DNA from: Phascolomyces articulosus
Lineage: Eukaryota; Mucoromycota; Mucoromycetes; Mucorales; Lichtheimiaceae
Length of the DNA stretch: 64,000 nucleotides
Assembly: GCA_025677815.1 (NCBI GenBank)
Contig: JAIXMP010000034.1
Coordinates: 310,001 to 374,000 of the forward strand
Direction of reading: 5' to 3'
Shown here: one piece after another, positions 47,901 through 59,500 of the stretch
Layout: each line of letters opens with the position of its first letter
How positions within the stretch are numbered: position 1 is the first letter of the stretch
Made by a program: the position numbers and the translations under genes
Notes under the pieces: model-generated
Told to the model about the DNA's origin: nothing
Database searches by the model: none
Seen by the model: only the letters and a program-made list of their open reading frames with translations

Positions 47901-49876
47901 GAACTTCCATTCACAATCAAAACCAACTACAACTTGTCTTCTTGGGCCTTGTACATAGTTACAGATGGATTGGACAGCATGGGGAATACAAGAGTATTCA
48001 TCAATGAGGTGTACAGATACATGATCTGGAAGTTCAAGGTAAATAGTATCACTGGTATCTTGGTTTATAGATGAGGTTCGATCACTGTTCAATTGGTCAA
48101 TTGGTTGCTTCAATGACGTGATGGTACGTTCCAGTGTACCCTGGTCACCTTTCACATTGTCAGTGAAAAATAGTTCTGGCTCGGGATGACCATAGAACTT
48201 ATATGAGCTTATCATCTCCTTCAAAGGCCCTTCGATATGTACAAGTGCTTTTGTAGGAACCAATAATTGCATACGTATTTCTTCATACTCATTACAAATT
48301 GTGTACAAGGCAGTGAACGCCGCTGATCCACCAAGTTTGGCCATATGATTTGGAACCTTGAAGGAATGATCACCTTTCAATATGAGTCCACCAAGTATCA
48401 TTAATTCTTTGTCGATCAGTGGACGAAGTTGGTCAATCATGGAGGTATATACGTTACGAAGGTAACCGGCAGAGGGGATGTAACCCGCATACCCATTTCT
48501 ATCATCAAATGCAGAGAATGGTGCGTATTGAAATTTTGGATCACGTCGGTCAATTAAATCCTCATGTGTTGGGTAAGTTTGACGATGTTTCAAGGAATCC
48601 AAGTATTGGAGGTGCAATTTGGCATAACGTAGATTATGGAACTCGCGAAGGACAGCTTGAACCCGGTTTATTCCCATCCCGTTTTGTACCGAAGCACGAA
48701 GCAAATCACCAACTAACTTGGACACAGCACATCGATGTGTAAGGTATGCTGGGAACTCTGCTTGTAAGTATTCAGGTAATTGGCTAAGGACATGGTCGTC
48801 ATGGGCGTTCATTGTGACAGTACATTTGTCGTTACTGCATTTGTAACGTATAGACATGATATAAAAACATCTATACGTAAGTTAGTATATTGTTTTAATT
48901 TATCAACGAATTCTAACAATAATTGCTTTAATATTTACCGATCAATATCGACTACACGCCGAGCATGTGGTTTATCATTAAAACTTTTTACTACCATTGT
49001 TGATTTGCAAGTGCATTTTAGTGGTTTTGATGCCAAAAGGTGTGGAACCCAAAGGAAAATTCTTGGTTTATAAAGTTCAGTTGGGTTAGAATGGCCAATA
49101 CGCAATGCAAAAAATGGTGAAGGAGGTTCGATCCAAAACGACTTGTTTGCATACTCTTTCGGTTCGTTACGTTGTTTGCCATTAAACGATTTGAGAACTC
49201 GTTTTTGCACTTCTGAAAAGTATGTTTTCAAAAATGGAGCTTCATTATAATTTTCATCGTTTTCAACATTATCGTCGCCATCTTCTATTATAATAGGGTC
49301 ACCTTCGATATCTGGAGGATCCATGTGCTCGACTTCCAGATTATTGATCAAATTACCAAGTCCAGAATAGTTGTCTTCTGTCGAATCTTCCTGCGCGATA
49401 TTATCACTAGTAACAGTTGGCTAATGTAGGTATTGGTAAGAACAATTCATTCAATGTATAGATAGAATAGTTTACTTTTAAAAAAAACTTACTGATTCTG
49501 TAGTATTCTGAGCAATTGCAGAAGTTACCTCAGGGATTGCTTGACTATCGTTTGCTGGTGTTATAGTAGCGTCAGGTTGGGGCGACTAGTAATAGAGTTT
49601 ATACAATAATCTGTTAGATATATATTATTTTACATACTCAATTAATCCAAATATTTCCACCAAAAATAGACAAACCATATTTCCACTTGATGATGAAGTC
49701 GATGAAGTGCTGCTTTCTCCAATAGTTGAAGTAGATCGGAAATTGAGCGTCGATTGACCTGGGATTTGTGATCTTCGACGTCCAGCGTTGGGATTGGGAA
49801 CACCTACAGGATGACCAACTTTTCTTCTCTTGTTATTCGTTCTCAGTGTAGGGTTTGTGCCTGTATTTTGACTCAT
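44952..49876 (-). CDS. Transposase: DUF6729-like N-part, DDE core with inserted DEDD 3'-5' exonuclease; one frameshift
   Basis: Exons 49876 to about 49676 (donor uncertain), 49585-49493, 49420-48939, 48870-46332 and 46243 to the TGA/TAA end at 44952, about 1,530 residues. A Cys-rich segment (LKCTCKS..., RRVVDIDRCFYIMSIRYKC spans an intron) resembles the DUF6729 region of fungal repeat proteins. Next come DDE-like motifs LILKGDHSFK (about 48,380) and LFFTDN (about 48,165). Then a DnaQ/WRN-like exonuclease has all four acidic residues: GFDCEW (about 47,910), VGRNVKGDL and YAALDAW (about 47,510). It is followed by helical sequence and GTNSLEGGVHQ (about 46,440), the likely DDE Glu. The last part is joined after one base is missing in an A5 run (45,723-45,727): KTPEHLMAHH continues in the -1 frame. 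It has a poly-Gln run and a terminal Cys cluster CQYPECRNKDNC. Confidence 0.75.
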
Positions 49877-50090
49877 AATATACAATAAAAACGTTGGAAG
49901 AAAAATAGGAAAAGAGTAAATTAATGAAGTTTTGCAAAAAAAAAAAAAAAAAAGTTTATTAAAAAAAAGTTGGATATTTATATAGTTGGTCTACAGAGGC
50001 TAAGCTATGATGAATAATGCAATGTCTATTATTTAATAGTATATAAACATCTAATGAGAAAAAAATATAGTAATGTAGTTCGCTTAGGGG

Positions 50091-50263
50091 CGAAGTAAAA
50101 TGGAAGCTAAATGGCAATGTAAAATGGAAGCTAAATGGCGAAGTAAATGGAAGCTAAATGTCGAAGTAAAATGGAAGCTAAATGGTAAAGTAAATGGTAG
50201 CTAAATGGCAAAGTAGAAGGTTAAGTAAAAGGATAAATAAATGGCGAAGTAGAAGGCGAAGAA
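50091..50263 (+). repeat. Degenerate tandem repeat in the right transposon end
   Basis: Six or seven units of roughly 26 bases built on AAATGGAAGCTAAATGGCGA with CGAAGTA spacers, diverging towards the 3' side. It lies between the transposase promoter and the right TIR, where subterminal transposase-binding repeats are usual. Confidence 0.7.
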
Positions 50264-50485
50264 GTACCTGTCAAAAGAAGTGTTATGTGTAGTGAGGCTG
50301 AGAAAGTTTCACAGCTATTTTTTTTACAGGACCTTATCTCGTGTAGTGATTGGCTGTTTTAAAAAAACCTTATATAGCCCTCTGATTGGCTGACTCGTAG
50401 GTCCAGCCTTGTGAGGTCCGCCCATTTTCTTATAAAAAAGTGCCATTTTTTTGGGGACGGTGTTTGAAATGACAGAAAAATGGCA

Positions 50486-50510
50486 TTTTGGCATTTTTTT
50501 TCCTTACGTG
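50486..50510 (-). repeat. Right terminal inverted repeat
   Basis: Ends ...CCTTACGTG; exact reverse complement of 44,528-44,552. Confidence 0.85.
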
Positions 50511-52069
50511 AAAAGGCTGGTTATTTTTGAGAGAATTTTAGTAGAACTGATTTACCACATACCTTTCGTTGGGGAAAAAAACACTGTTTATGGCCATTAG
50601 TGCATAATGGTGATAAATTTCAACTACAGCAGCGACTCCTAGTTTATAAATAACTTCAGCCATATCATTATATTATTTCTTTCTTTAATTTTTTATTTTC
50701 TTCCCCTGTAAAGGCGACCAATCAAAACGAGCGGATCGCAGGTAAAAGAAATGAAATAAATGATGCTTGGTAACAGTGTTGGATTTGTAACAATAATAAC
50801 AATGTTTTTATTAATTCATGAATACTATTTATTTAAAAAATCTTAGTGACATGCTCACACGCGACAAAAGCGTGAAACAAGACGAGAGTTAATATAATGT
50901 AAGTTGACAGCAGTATTACTTGGAAACAATAATAACATTTACGCATTTATTAATTTTACACGAATACCATTTTCTTTAGTAACATGCTCACACGCAACAA
51001 ACGCGTGAAACAAGACGAATGTGCTCTGCGGTCCGTACCTTCGGGTTCCAGTCAAGTCCCCTTGGTTGGATCATATTGGTTGAGCCCATTTATGGGCTAG
51101 ATTTCTGATATTGCCCAGAGTTCATTTGTGATTTGTAAATGCGTTTGAAGCCTTTCTGGTTCAAGTTCTTTTGACTAGAGCCGTCATGTTTCTGAACAGT
51201 TTATGAATTACAACTGTATTCTGTGCGTAATCATTTACGGGTTAGTTTTCTGAACTTGCACAAAGATCAGTAGTAATCCTTAAATAACTACATAGTTATT
51301 TTTCTTTTAGGGGATCTAGGAGATACATGACCTCCTCGTTGGTGTTTTCCGGGAAACATGTTTATAAAAGTAACATGGCCAAGAAGTATCGCACCTATTA
51401 TTTTTAATAAGCTGATATATAATGAATAAAATCTATTATTGTTTACTATACCTATACATCATATTGTTCATCTTCTGACAAGATAAATAATGGAGGTTAT
51501 TAATATCACTGACATAAATAATCTTTTCATTTTGTCCACCTTAAGCTTGATCCAATTCCTTAATTCTTTCATTTTGTTTTTCCTAATTTAATTAGATATA
51601 TATATTTGTTTGTTTTATATTTTAATCCCATTGAATCGATATAGAGATCAAAATAAAAACGACATGGATCAAGAGTAGCGACAAGAGGTTTCAGCAAGAT
51701 TACGTAGATACCAAAAAATTCGATATCTAGTACGTTCATTGAAAAGAAGATATTTTATACCTTTCACGTACGTAACAAAAATAAATGACACTTTTTAACT
51801 TGATTATTTTTCTATGAAACTATTCTGGAAATATATCATTGTATCCATGGGTCTGCAAGTGTCTACAGATATGTTTTATTTTCTTGTTAAAATGGGTCTT
51901 TCAAAATAAATTCTGAAGTGTGATGTCTTTTTTAAGTAGTAGCTTAGAAAAATAATTTTTACACAAAGCACATAATGTACGCATGTATGTTGTGCTGAAG
52001 AAAATTATGAATGGGAAGCAAATATAAGAAAACAACTACTTATTATGAAAACTTTAGTTTTTACGTAAC
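50511..52069. other. Gene-poor region right of the transposon
   Basis: No supported gene. A more GC-rich patch at 51,010-51,370 is not coding and does not fold as a tRNA by eye. Contains the 133-base tandem duplication listed separately. Confidence 0.5.
50771..51025 (+). repeat. Imperfect ~133-bp tandem duplication with CACGC-N7-GCGTG hairpins
   Basis: Two copies, offset by 133 bases, share ACAATAATAACA, ATGCTCACACGC and GCGTGAAACAAGACGA. In each, CACGC and GCGTG pair across seven bases (GACAAAA in copy 1, AACAAAC in copy 2), so the stem is kept while the loop changed. Confidence 0.6.
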
Positions 52070-53130
52070 AGCGGGTATTATTGCTAAGCTCTAAGTAGTG
52101 TGCCGATCTCAATTACCAGTGTCACATCCCATTTAATTTTAGACGGGAAGTGAGAAATTCATTGATGTTACCCTTATATTGAGACACTTCACAGGATCAG
52201 AACATGCATCGTTAGAAACGTGACCAATATTCTTAGTCAAACCAATAAGGGAATCACAACAAGTGTTTGTCGTTACGGGATCATTATTAGATTCAAGTTA
52301 TTGGTCTCTATTCTTGAGTCACGACAATATTAACTGCTGAGGTCAATAAAATACCATCAATAACTGCAATAAATGTGTGAAATGAAACTATTGATGATTA
52401 CCGCTGTGAGAGTGAAGTGTAAATAAAAAGAGACGTTATTAGTTTATAGTTTGAAATGTGCTTTTGATTACACTCATCCAGTAATTCTTGCTCAAGAAAA
52501 TTGTATATGTATGTGCAATACTATGATTTCCTCTGTATACTGTATAATAGAGGTACATCATCTCCTTCTAATCATAACACATTAACGGAGCCCTACAATT
52601 ATGTATGTATAATTTTTTTTTGAGTTTCACCCATGTCAATCCGCTCACAACTTTGAAAACCACTAAAAAATAAAACTAGATAATATTTGTAGGAAAATAT
52701 CCCACAATATAACTTTACCAGATTGTTACGTAGAGAAATAGCGACTAAAGGAATAAATATATGAATATATAAAGCTCACTGGAGGGATTGAAAAAAAATC
52801 GGTAGTACTTATATTGCTATCTATCTTTAATAAACATTAAAGGCATTTTCTATGCACTAGATCGAACAAGAACTTATAGAAATGTTGAAGTATATTTTTT
52901 ATACTCAATAAGATTAATACCAACCAAACACCCTATATATATATATATTCTAATATATGAAAGAGATACTTGTTTTATCCCTTTTATTTATGCATCGGCG
53001 GCACTCTCCTGCACAATTATTCTCTCCGCATAATACAACTCTAGTTATAACTGTGTATAAATCCTACAAATATGATATACAACAACCATTTGGTCAATTA
53101 TATATATATACCTTGAGAATGAAAAAGTGG
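52070..53130 (+). repeat. Decayed dispersed repeat, copy C
   Basis: Colinear with 35,860-36,780 through at least three short shared blocks, and carries the ATTTATGCATCGGCGGCACT motif near 52,986 with a TTATTCTCTCCG block after it, as at 35,276. Non-coding. Confidence 0.45.
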
Positions 53131-54065
53131 CTCTGAAGACCATAATATATTTTTTTGGGCCTTCTCTGAATGATTAGAAAATTACAATTTTGGAAGGTGG
53201 TAGAGTTTGTGGAAGTTGAGTCTATGTAAAAGCAATCTTATTAACAATGCCATTTTTTTTGACAGTTCCATAAATAATCCTTTCCTTAATCAATACGTGG
53301 AGGAATCTACTAGAAGAAGCATTATTCATTATTGTGTTTTCGAGGAAGTAGAAATGCGATCATGGGTAAAAAAAAAAAAAAAGAAACCTTATGAAAAAAG
53401 AGACTTTTATTGGTTGTTGATCATTTTATACTAAAGGAAATATTATACTTTTTATATTTCTGAGGCATATTTTACTTTAAACGGCATGATAAAAAAAATT
53501 GAGCTCTTACGTCATTTGCATATGTCTTGTTCTTATTTATACAAAAGATAACTTTTATTTTTATACACACCAATGAATAAACAATCATCATCAATAACCA
53601 GAGAACTGACACTAGACTACAAACGCCATATAAAACCCCGAATTATTATTATTATTAATATTATGATTATTATTGCATTATAATTAAAGGACAAACAGAC
53701 AGCAACCTTGGAAAATAAGCCGAAATATTATATAAATATAGTAGTGCCTTATGTAGCACCATCAGAAAAATAAAGATAGCCACTTGAAAATCACAGCAGT
53801 GCATGTCCCAGCTTTTCCCCGCATTCGTCAAAGAAATTGATCAAGAGATCGTGTGACCTAAAATCATTGACATGTGAAAAAAAATACATTTTGTGCTGCT
53901 TCTAGTTATTTTTTTTTTTTACTCCGAGTGAAAGTTCCAAGTGGAATTGAAAGGCTTTTTGCGTTGAAAAAAAGGGGACAGGGAAAAAGTAGAAACAAGC
54001 ACACCTTTTCTTTTTTTCTTTCTTCTTTCTTTTAACTCTTCTTCTTCCTCTCTCTTATTTCGGTT
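53131..54065. other. Intergenic upstream of the hydrolase gene
   Basis: AT-rich; a CT-rich stretch at 54,005-54,057 precedes the (TA)n tract. No gene supported. Confidence 0.5.
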
Positions 54066-54089
54066 TATATATATATATATATATATATT
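54066..54089 (+). promoter_or_regulatory. (TA)n tract directly before the hydrolase start
   Basis: About 12 TA units end six bases before the ATG at 54,095. It may serve as the TATA region for a very short leader, or indicate that the true start is further down; the encoded N-terminus is nevertheless plausible. Confidence 0.35.
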
Positions 54090-54094
54090 AAAAT

Positions 54095-56796
54095 ATGTTG
54101 GATCATTTGGTTGGAAAACCTTCAGCTAACTGGAAAAGGACTCAAGTGATATTAACACTTCTTTTTGGGTATTTATCATATTCATCTTGTTCTATATTGT
54201 ATCTCCACTCTATGATGATGAGTACATCATCTTTAGACGAATAACAAATAATAACTATTATAATAGAATATGGGCATTAATGAAAGGAAAGACAAAACAT
54301 TTACCAAATACCCTGCAGAAATTGAATCGAGTGACAGGTATATATATATATACATTTATAATGGTGAAGAAACGCGAATCAAAAGGTGTAATGTACTAAT
54401 GAAGTATTGTCTATATAGCGGGAGGATCTCCATGGAAAATCGCATTAGGTTCATGGATGAGTTATTATTTACTTCAAAACTTGTTTTTATTAGTTGGCTT
54501 GAATGGTATTTTATTTTTGTTTCTGCTGATGCTTCATTAATCAGTGTATCTATAAATATGCAAAAAAAAACCTAACTTGGACCCGTTCCCCCCTTCTTTC
54601 TCCCCTTAAATTTATTTACGTATGTACGAAAAAAAAATAACATAAAGCTCCGGAACCATTGACACGTCTGGTAAATATAAATAACAGGAATGGTGATGTC
54701 GATAAACGTCATTTGTGGATGAAATCCGGGGAAACTCACATTCTTGTTCTATTTCTATTTCGTAGTACAAACGTAGTTTTTATCGCGCAACATGGATCTT
54801 GACAGCCTTGGATGCTGGATTTTTTACTGCCATGAAATTACGACCTACATGGTTACGTCATATTTGTTCAGTCTTGTTTTCATTTTATTATCTTGTATTT
54901 GCTGATGCTGCTGAAGAAAGGGTACGACGTGTTCGTGCCACGATTTCTATTGATCATATGCGTGTTTCATGGGAAAAGGGAGCTGCCAATCCTATTCTTA
55001 GTTTCCTTTCCAGTTTGCAACGGCCTAAATTGACCATTCGCAAGACATTGATGATTGAACGACCAAGAACAAAAAATCATGCATTACCTCCTACAGAAAT
55101 TATGTTTTTATATGCTGGTGATCCTGAAACATTGAAGGATCAAACAACTGTGTTGTTACAATTCCCAGGTGGCGGGTTTGTTTCAATGCCTCCTTCATGT
55201 CATGAAGATGCTTTATCTGCATGGGCTCATCAAACTCAATTACCTATTGTCAGTGTCAATTATAAAAAGGCACCCGAGTATACCTATCCTTGGCCTGTAG
55301 AAGAATGTTTTGATTTTTATACCACATTGACTCAAAGTCGTGGTCGTATTATTGGTCTTTCCGGAAAACAAGATATTAAGGTCATTGTCCTTGGTGATTC
55401 AGCGTAGGTTTTGATATTTATTCATATACCTGATAATACAATACTGGTATCTCCTCTAATAACTTTTTTTTCTATTTATAACATAATATATTAGTGGTGG
55501 TAATTTGACGGCTGCCGTCACCCTCAAGATTTTATCACATAATCAAGAAGTCAAAACACGTTCCACTCTCAAAGTCGACGAAGTACCTTTATCTACGGTC
55601 CAAGTTCCTGATGGTCTTGTTTTGATCTACCCTGCTTTGGACTTTGAAATGACCTGTTGGATGACACCTGCTCAACTCTCCTTGCTTCGTTCCCAATCGA
55701 CCACACAAATGATTCGTTCCAAATCATTGCAAAGTTTATTGGATACCAAGGATCATTTGAGTCATACTAGTCCATTGAGTATGGTCCCTGATGTAGAAAA
55801 GAAGAGTTTGTGGCGACGTGCTCTTGATATGACACCTTCAACTGAAAAGAAAAATACTATTAAGAAGAAGGTGGAACGTAAACAATCTATTGTCGATCAT
55901 ATTCAAGATATGACCCAAGTGCAAGATGCTTGGGGAACGGCACGTACGGCCATGACCAGTCGCATGTGTTACTTCAACGATAGAATCATTACTGCTGATA
56001 TGGTAAGGTTACTCTTCTATTTACTTGAGATGATTAATGAATAATATCTCATATCTATTTTACTTTTTCTTGTTGCAATTATTTTCAGATGCGTGCCATG
56101 GCTATTCGTAAGTTTCTAATTTTTCGTTTTATCTATAAATAAATAAATGAAATCTAATAATGGACATCTTTTCATATTATATTTTTTTTAGTCTACCTTG
56201 GTCCTCATGCCACACCCGATTTCGAATCTGATTATTTATTATCTCCTGTGGTTGCACCCTTAGATCTTCTTGCCCAATTCCCCAAGACCTACATGATCTG
56301 TGGTGAAAAAGATCCTTTTGTCGATGACACCGTCATTTTCGGAGGTCGTATTCGAAAAGCAAAGCATCAAGAACGTCGTCGCCGAGAAGAAAATGATGAA
56401 TTACCCTATGATCCTTTGTTGGATGATAGTACCATCCAAGTACAATTCTTGGAAGGCATGAGTCATGCCTTTTTACAAATGATGACATTTTTACCTGAAT
56501 CTCATAAAGCAGTCAAGACGATTGGTGATTGGGTACTTGAAATGGCTTCCTGTTCGGATGAACCTTGTTCTTCCTCTGCTTCCGATGAATCAAGCAGTGT
56601 TGTGTCAGATACCATGGTCCAACAGGATCGTTCCTTTGCTATCGGAAGAGATACACCTTCCCCTCCTCCTAATGTGGCTCGTCATAGTATTGGTGCCCAT
56701 ATGGCAGAAATCATTACTTCAGAAAAAGATATGATGAGTCGCCGTAAATCGGATTTGGTCAGTGGATTGTTTACACAACAAAAGGTGCCATCCTAA
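54095..56796 (+). CDS. Membrane-anchored alpha/beta-hydrolase, HSL/GDXG esterase-lipase type
   Basis: Eight exons (54095-54168, 54267-54337, 54419-54505, 54648-54670, 54766-55403, 55495-56002, 56089-56107, 56192-56796) give 674 residues in continuous frame; exons 4 and 7 are microexons of 23 and 19 bases. The nucleophile motif GDSAGGN (Ser about 297) is split by an intron. CGEKDPFVDD (Asp about 514) and GMSHAF (His about 565) complete the triad. The oxyanion motif usually written HGGG reads FPGGGF (QFPGGGFVSMPP). N-terminal hydrophobic segments (QVILTLLFG, YYLLQNLFLLVGL, SVLFSFYYLVFA) suggest membrane attachment, as in steryl-acetyl/arylacetamide deacetylase relatives. A basic Lys/Arg-rich insertion lies between nucleophile and acid. 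The Ser-rich tail may be phosphorylated. Substrate unknown. Confidence 0.85.
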
Positions 56797-59500
56797 ATTT
56801 ATAAAAACTTGTATTAGAAATTCCCATGGTCCTTTCTTCTTTATTATATTTTTAGATTAAGAATGATCAACTTGTAGAAAAACAAACCTTAAAAAAATAT
56901 TATTATTATTTGTATATGCTATTAATATATATAACTTTAACTTTTCTATTTAAACATATCACGCACATTCTCTCTCTCTCCCCTTTTGATTATATAATTT
57001 GTCATCCATACTATTCCAACTTTATTTTACCTTAGTACTATGATTCATTATGAAATACATGAATAAATACCAAAATGTATAAATTGATTTATTTTTTAAA
57101 TACCATAGAAACAGTAACTGATATAATACCATGCATAAAAATTTTGATGTATGCATAATTTGATTTATGTTCCGATTGGCGCAGAGATAAATTACTGTTG
57201 CAGAGAACCTAACTTTCTTTTTCTTTGCTGACAGGTGGGCACGTCCATTACTGACGGTCAAGAAAGATATCTAACGGTGATGCTCTGTCCATCCCTTTGT
57301 CATGGGGACCATTAATGTCACGCGAGGGAATTATCGTTAACAAGAAGTCAATTAGGCACCCTCATTCCAAACTCTATTATTAAACTTCAAAAGCTAATCC
57401 CCTACTGTTTTTTTATTTTAATCTCAATGCATAATACTGAGGTATTCCCTAAAGCCTCTCACATTGGTTCTAGTACCTCATTACAACCACACTCATAAGC
57501 GAGGTCATTCAAATGAAGAACTACTGAGGATGGTGGAATGCTTGACAACAAGCTACTGGCTGTGTGGGTGAAAGGAGTGCATTTTTTTTATATTAATAGG
57601 CATTCCAAAGTCAAGGTCCTCCTTTTCGATGCAAGATCTACATCAAGGTAAGATCGTCTACTCAAGTCAAGATTGTCTTCACGGGTCAAGATGTCTTTCC
57701 AAGCCAAGTCTTATTTCGTGTCAAGGTTTCCTTTCCATGTCAAACTCCATTCCAAGTTAAAATTCCTTTTCAAGTCCCAGGTTAAGTTTCTTTCTAGGTC
57801 AAGTTCTGTTCCGTGTCATGTTCTCATTCGATGATGATCTTTATATTACAACTTTTTTTTTTTTTTTTTTTTCAAATCCCCATCATCCTTTATTATCTAT
57901 GAATAACAAAAATCCTTTTCGTGTTTCCCATCATCCTTATTAATTTGTAAAATAAACTTTGCTCCATGATCGCTATTACATGAAAGCTAAAACTACTACT
58001 TTATCCAATCTCAAATGAATTTCTTATCCAGGTTACATAGATAAAACACCAGGTAGATTAATGCTTAATCATAATGTTGTCAAAAACTGTTCTTGACTAT
58101 AGCAAATTTGGCTATATGTCAAATTACTACAGAATGGTTTTTTTTTTTGCTGAAAAATAATAATATACACTATAGTTACTATTTCATACTGGATCTAAAG
58201 AAGTTCTAGTATCATACTAGATTTGCCAGTACACAGGTTCATTTGTATCATTTTTGAAGCGCTTATTCAAAACTATCATCATTGGCGTTTTTTTAACTGG
58301 AAAAACTTTTTTGTGCCATAACAATGTCTCGGAACTGAGGAAAAAGGAACCGGTGAACGGTTATTTAATAGTGCCGTTCGAAATATATATTGATGCGAAT
58401 AGTTCGCATGGTAGCCATGTCCATCATCAAAAAAAAAACCCACGTTTTAGGATGATTCTATATCATCCCATCGACGCTAGTCTATCTAATTAAGTAACAA
58501 GGATAATAGAAAAAAAGGCAAATTAACAAAAAATCTGGTACGACAATGCACGCATGTCGACAGAAAAAAAAAGGAAATTGAGATAATGGGGTTTTTTATT
58601 AATTTTTCTATTTTTTTTTTCTTGGCTTATTTAAATTTTTAGATACAAAAATAGTCAATTACATCATGATGTTCTTCTGTTTTATGATCAACTGGATAAA
58701 GCTATTATACTGGTCAAAGTTGGCATAGTATGTTATATGATAAACTAATAATCATAGTATAATACAGGTGTTATGTGTGGGGAAGAAAAAAGAAGAATGG
58801 TGGCAAAAAACACCATTCAATTGTAACCCAATCCATGTTAGAAAACATTTATAGTTTGGAACATGAGGTAATATCTAAATAAAGTAATTCAATCGTAGTA
58901 CGGATTAAAAAAAAGACGAGCGCAAAAAAAAGTTTAGTTTGTTGCCATGATGGATAATGATGACAGTTTAACATTCAACCTATTTATATAAACAAGGGTG
59001 TTGAGGGAGAGATATGTAAAAAAGCATTTCATCATGACGATAATGATGATGAGGAGAGAAAGCCTTTTTGTCAAATAGAATATTCGGGGTGAAATACGAA
59101 CAAAGTGGGGGCAAAGGGAGAAAAAGGTGAAGGAGGTTATTTTAAGACGAAAAAGACATTATTCTCCTAATAAACAGGCAAAGCCAAGGCAACAAACTTA
59201 CAATATAAAAAAAAGGTGGACATATGAAAACAATTTGCATTAGCAGCAGTTGATAATGACAATAAGAAGAAGCGAGTAATGTGATAAATTGCCAAAGGGG
59301 AAATAAGAACTCTCTCGCCCTATTTTATATACACTTTCAGCCCGCTTTTTTTTTTTTTCGTATTTTTCACATCCCACTCTCTCTCTCCACATACTCTTCT
59401 TCCTTTTCAAACTTTTTTTTATTCTTTTAGACCTTTTCTTTCTTTTATATTACTACTTTACCTTATCTACCTTTTATATATCTATATCTGTAATATCTTA
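56797..59500. other. Intergenic, 2.7 kb
   Basis: No supported gene. A less AT-rich block at 57,170-57,560 is not coding. Tandem-like sequence at 57,600-57,835 is listed separately. The TTTATATAC at about 59,324 and following CT-rich sequence form the likely promoter of the next gene. Confidence 0.5.
57600..57835 (+). repeat. Degenerate tandem array based on TTCCAAGTCAAG
   Basis: About ten loosely spaced (around 20-25 base) units such as ACTCAAGTCAAGAT, CGGGTCAAGAT, TTCCAAGCCAAG, CGTGTCAAGG, CCATGTCAAAC and TAGGTCAAGTT. No open frame runs through, so it is likely an old minisatellite. Confidence 0.5.

Larger units (their letters stand above)
44528..50510 (-). mobile_element. DNA transposon with 25-bp TIRs and a DDE/exonuclease gene
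   Basis: A perfect 25-base terminal inverted repeat (CACGTAAGG, then A8, TGCC and AAAA) occurs at 44,528-44,552 and, reversed, at 50,486-50,510. The 5,983-base unit contains exactly one gene, on the minus strand, of transposase type. The ends begin CAC and are flanked by AAA on both sides, which fits a 3-bp target-site duplication like CACTA/EnSpm elements. Alternatively the palindromic ACGT inside the ends is the duplicated target. Subterminal areas hold a 21-bp hairpin on the left and degenerate tandem repeats on the right. The superfamily cannot be settled from sequence alone. Confidence 0.8.

Noticed and set aside
45034..48742. Plus-strand open frames of 70-112 codons inside the transposase gene
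   Set aside because: Shadows of the minus-strand coding sequence; no domains, no splice logic.
51010..51360. Possible tRNA or SINE in a GC-richer patch
   Set aside because: GGTTCCAGTC resembles a B box only loosely, and I found no A box, acceptor stem or poly-T end in place.
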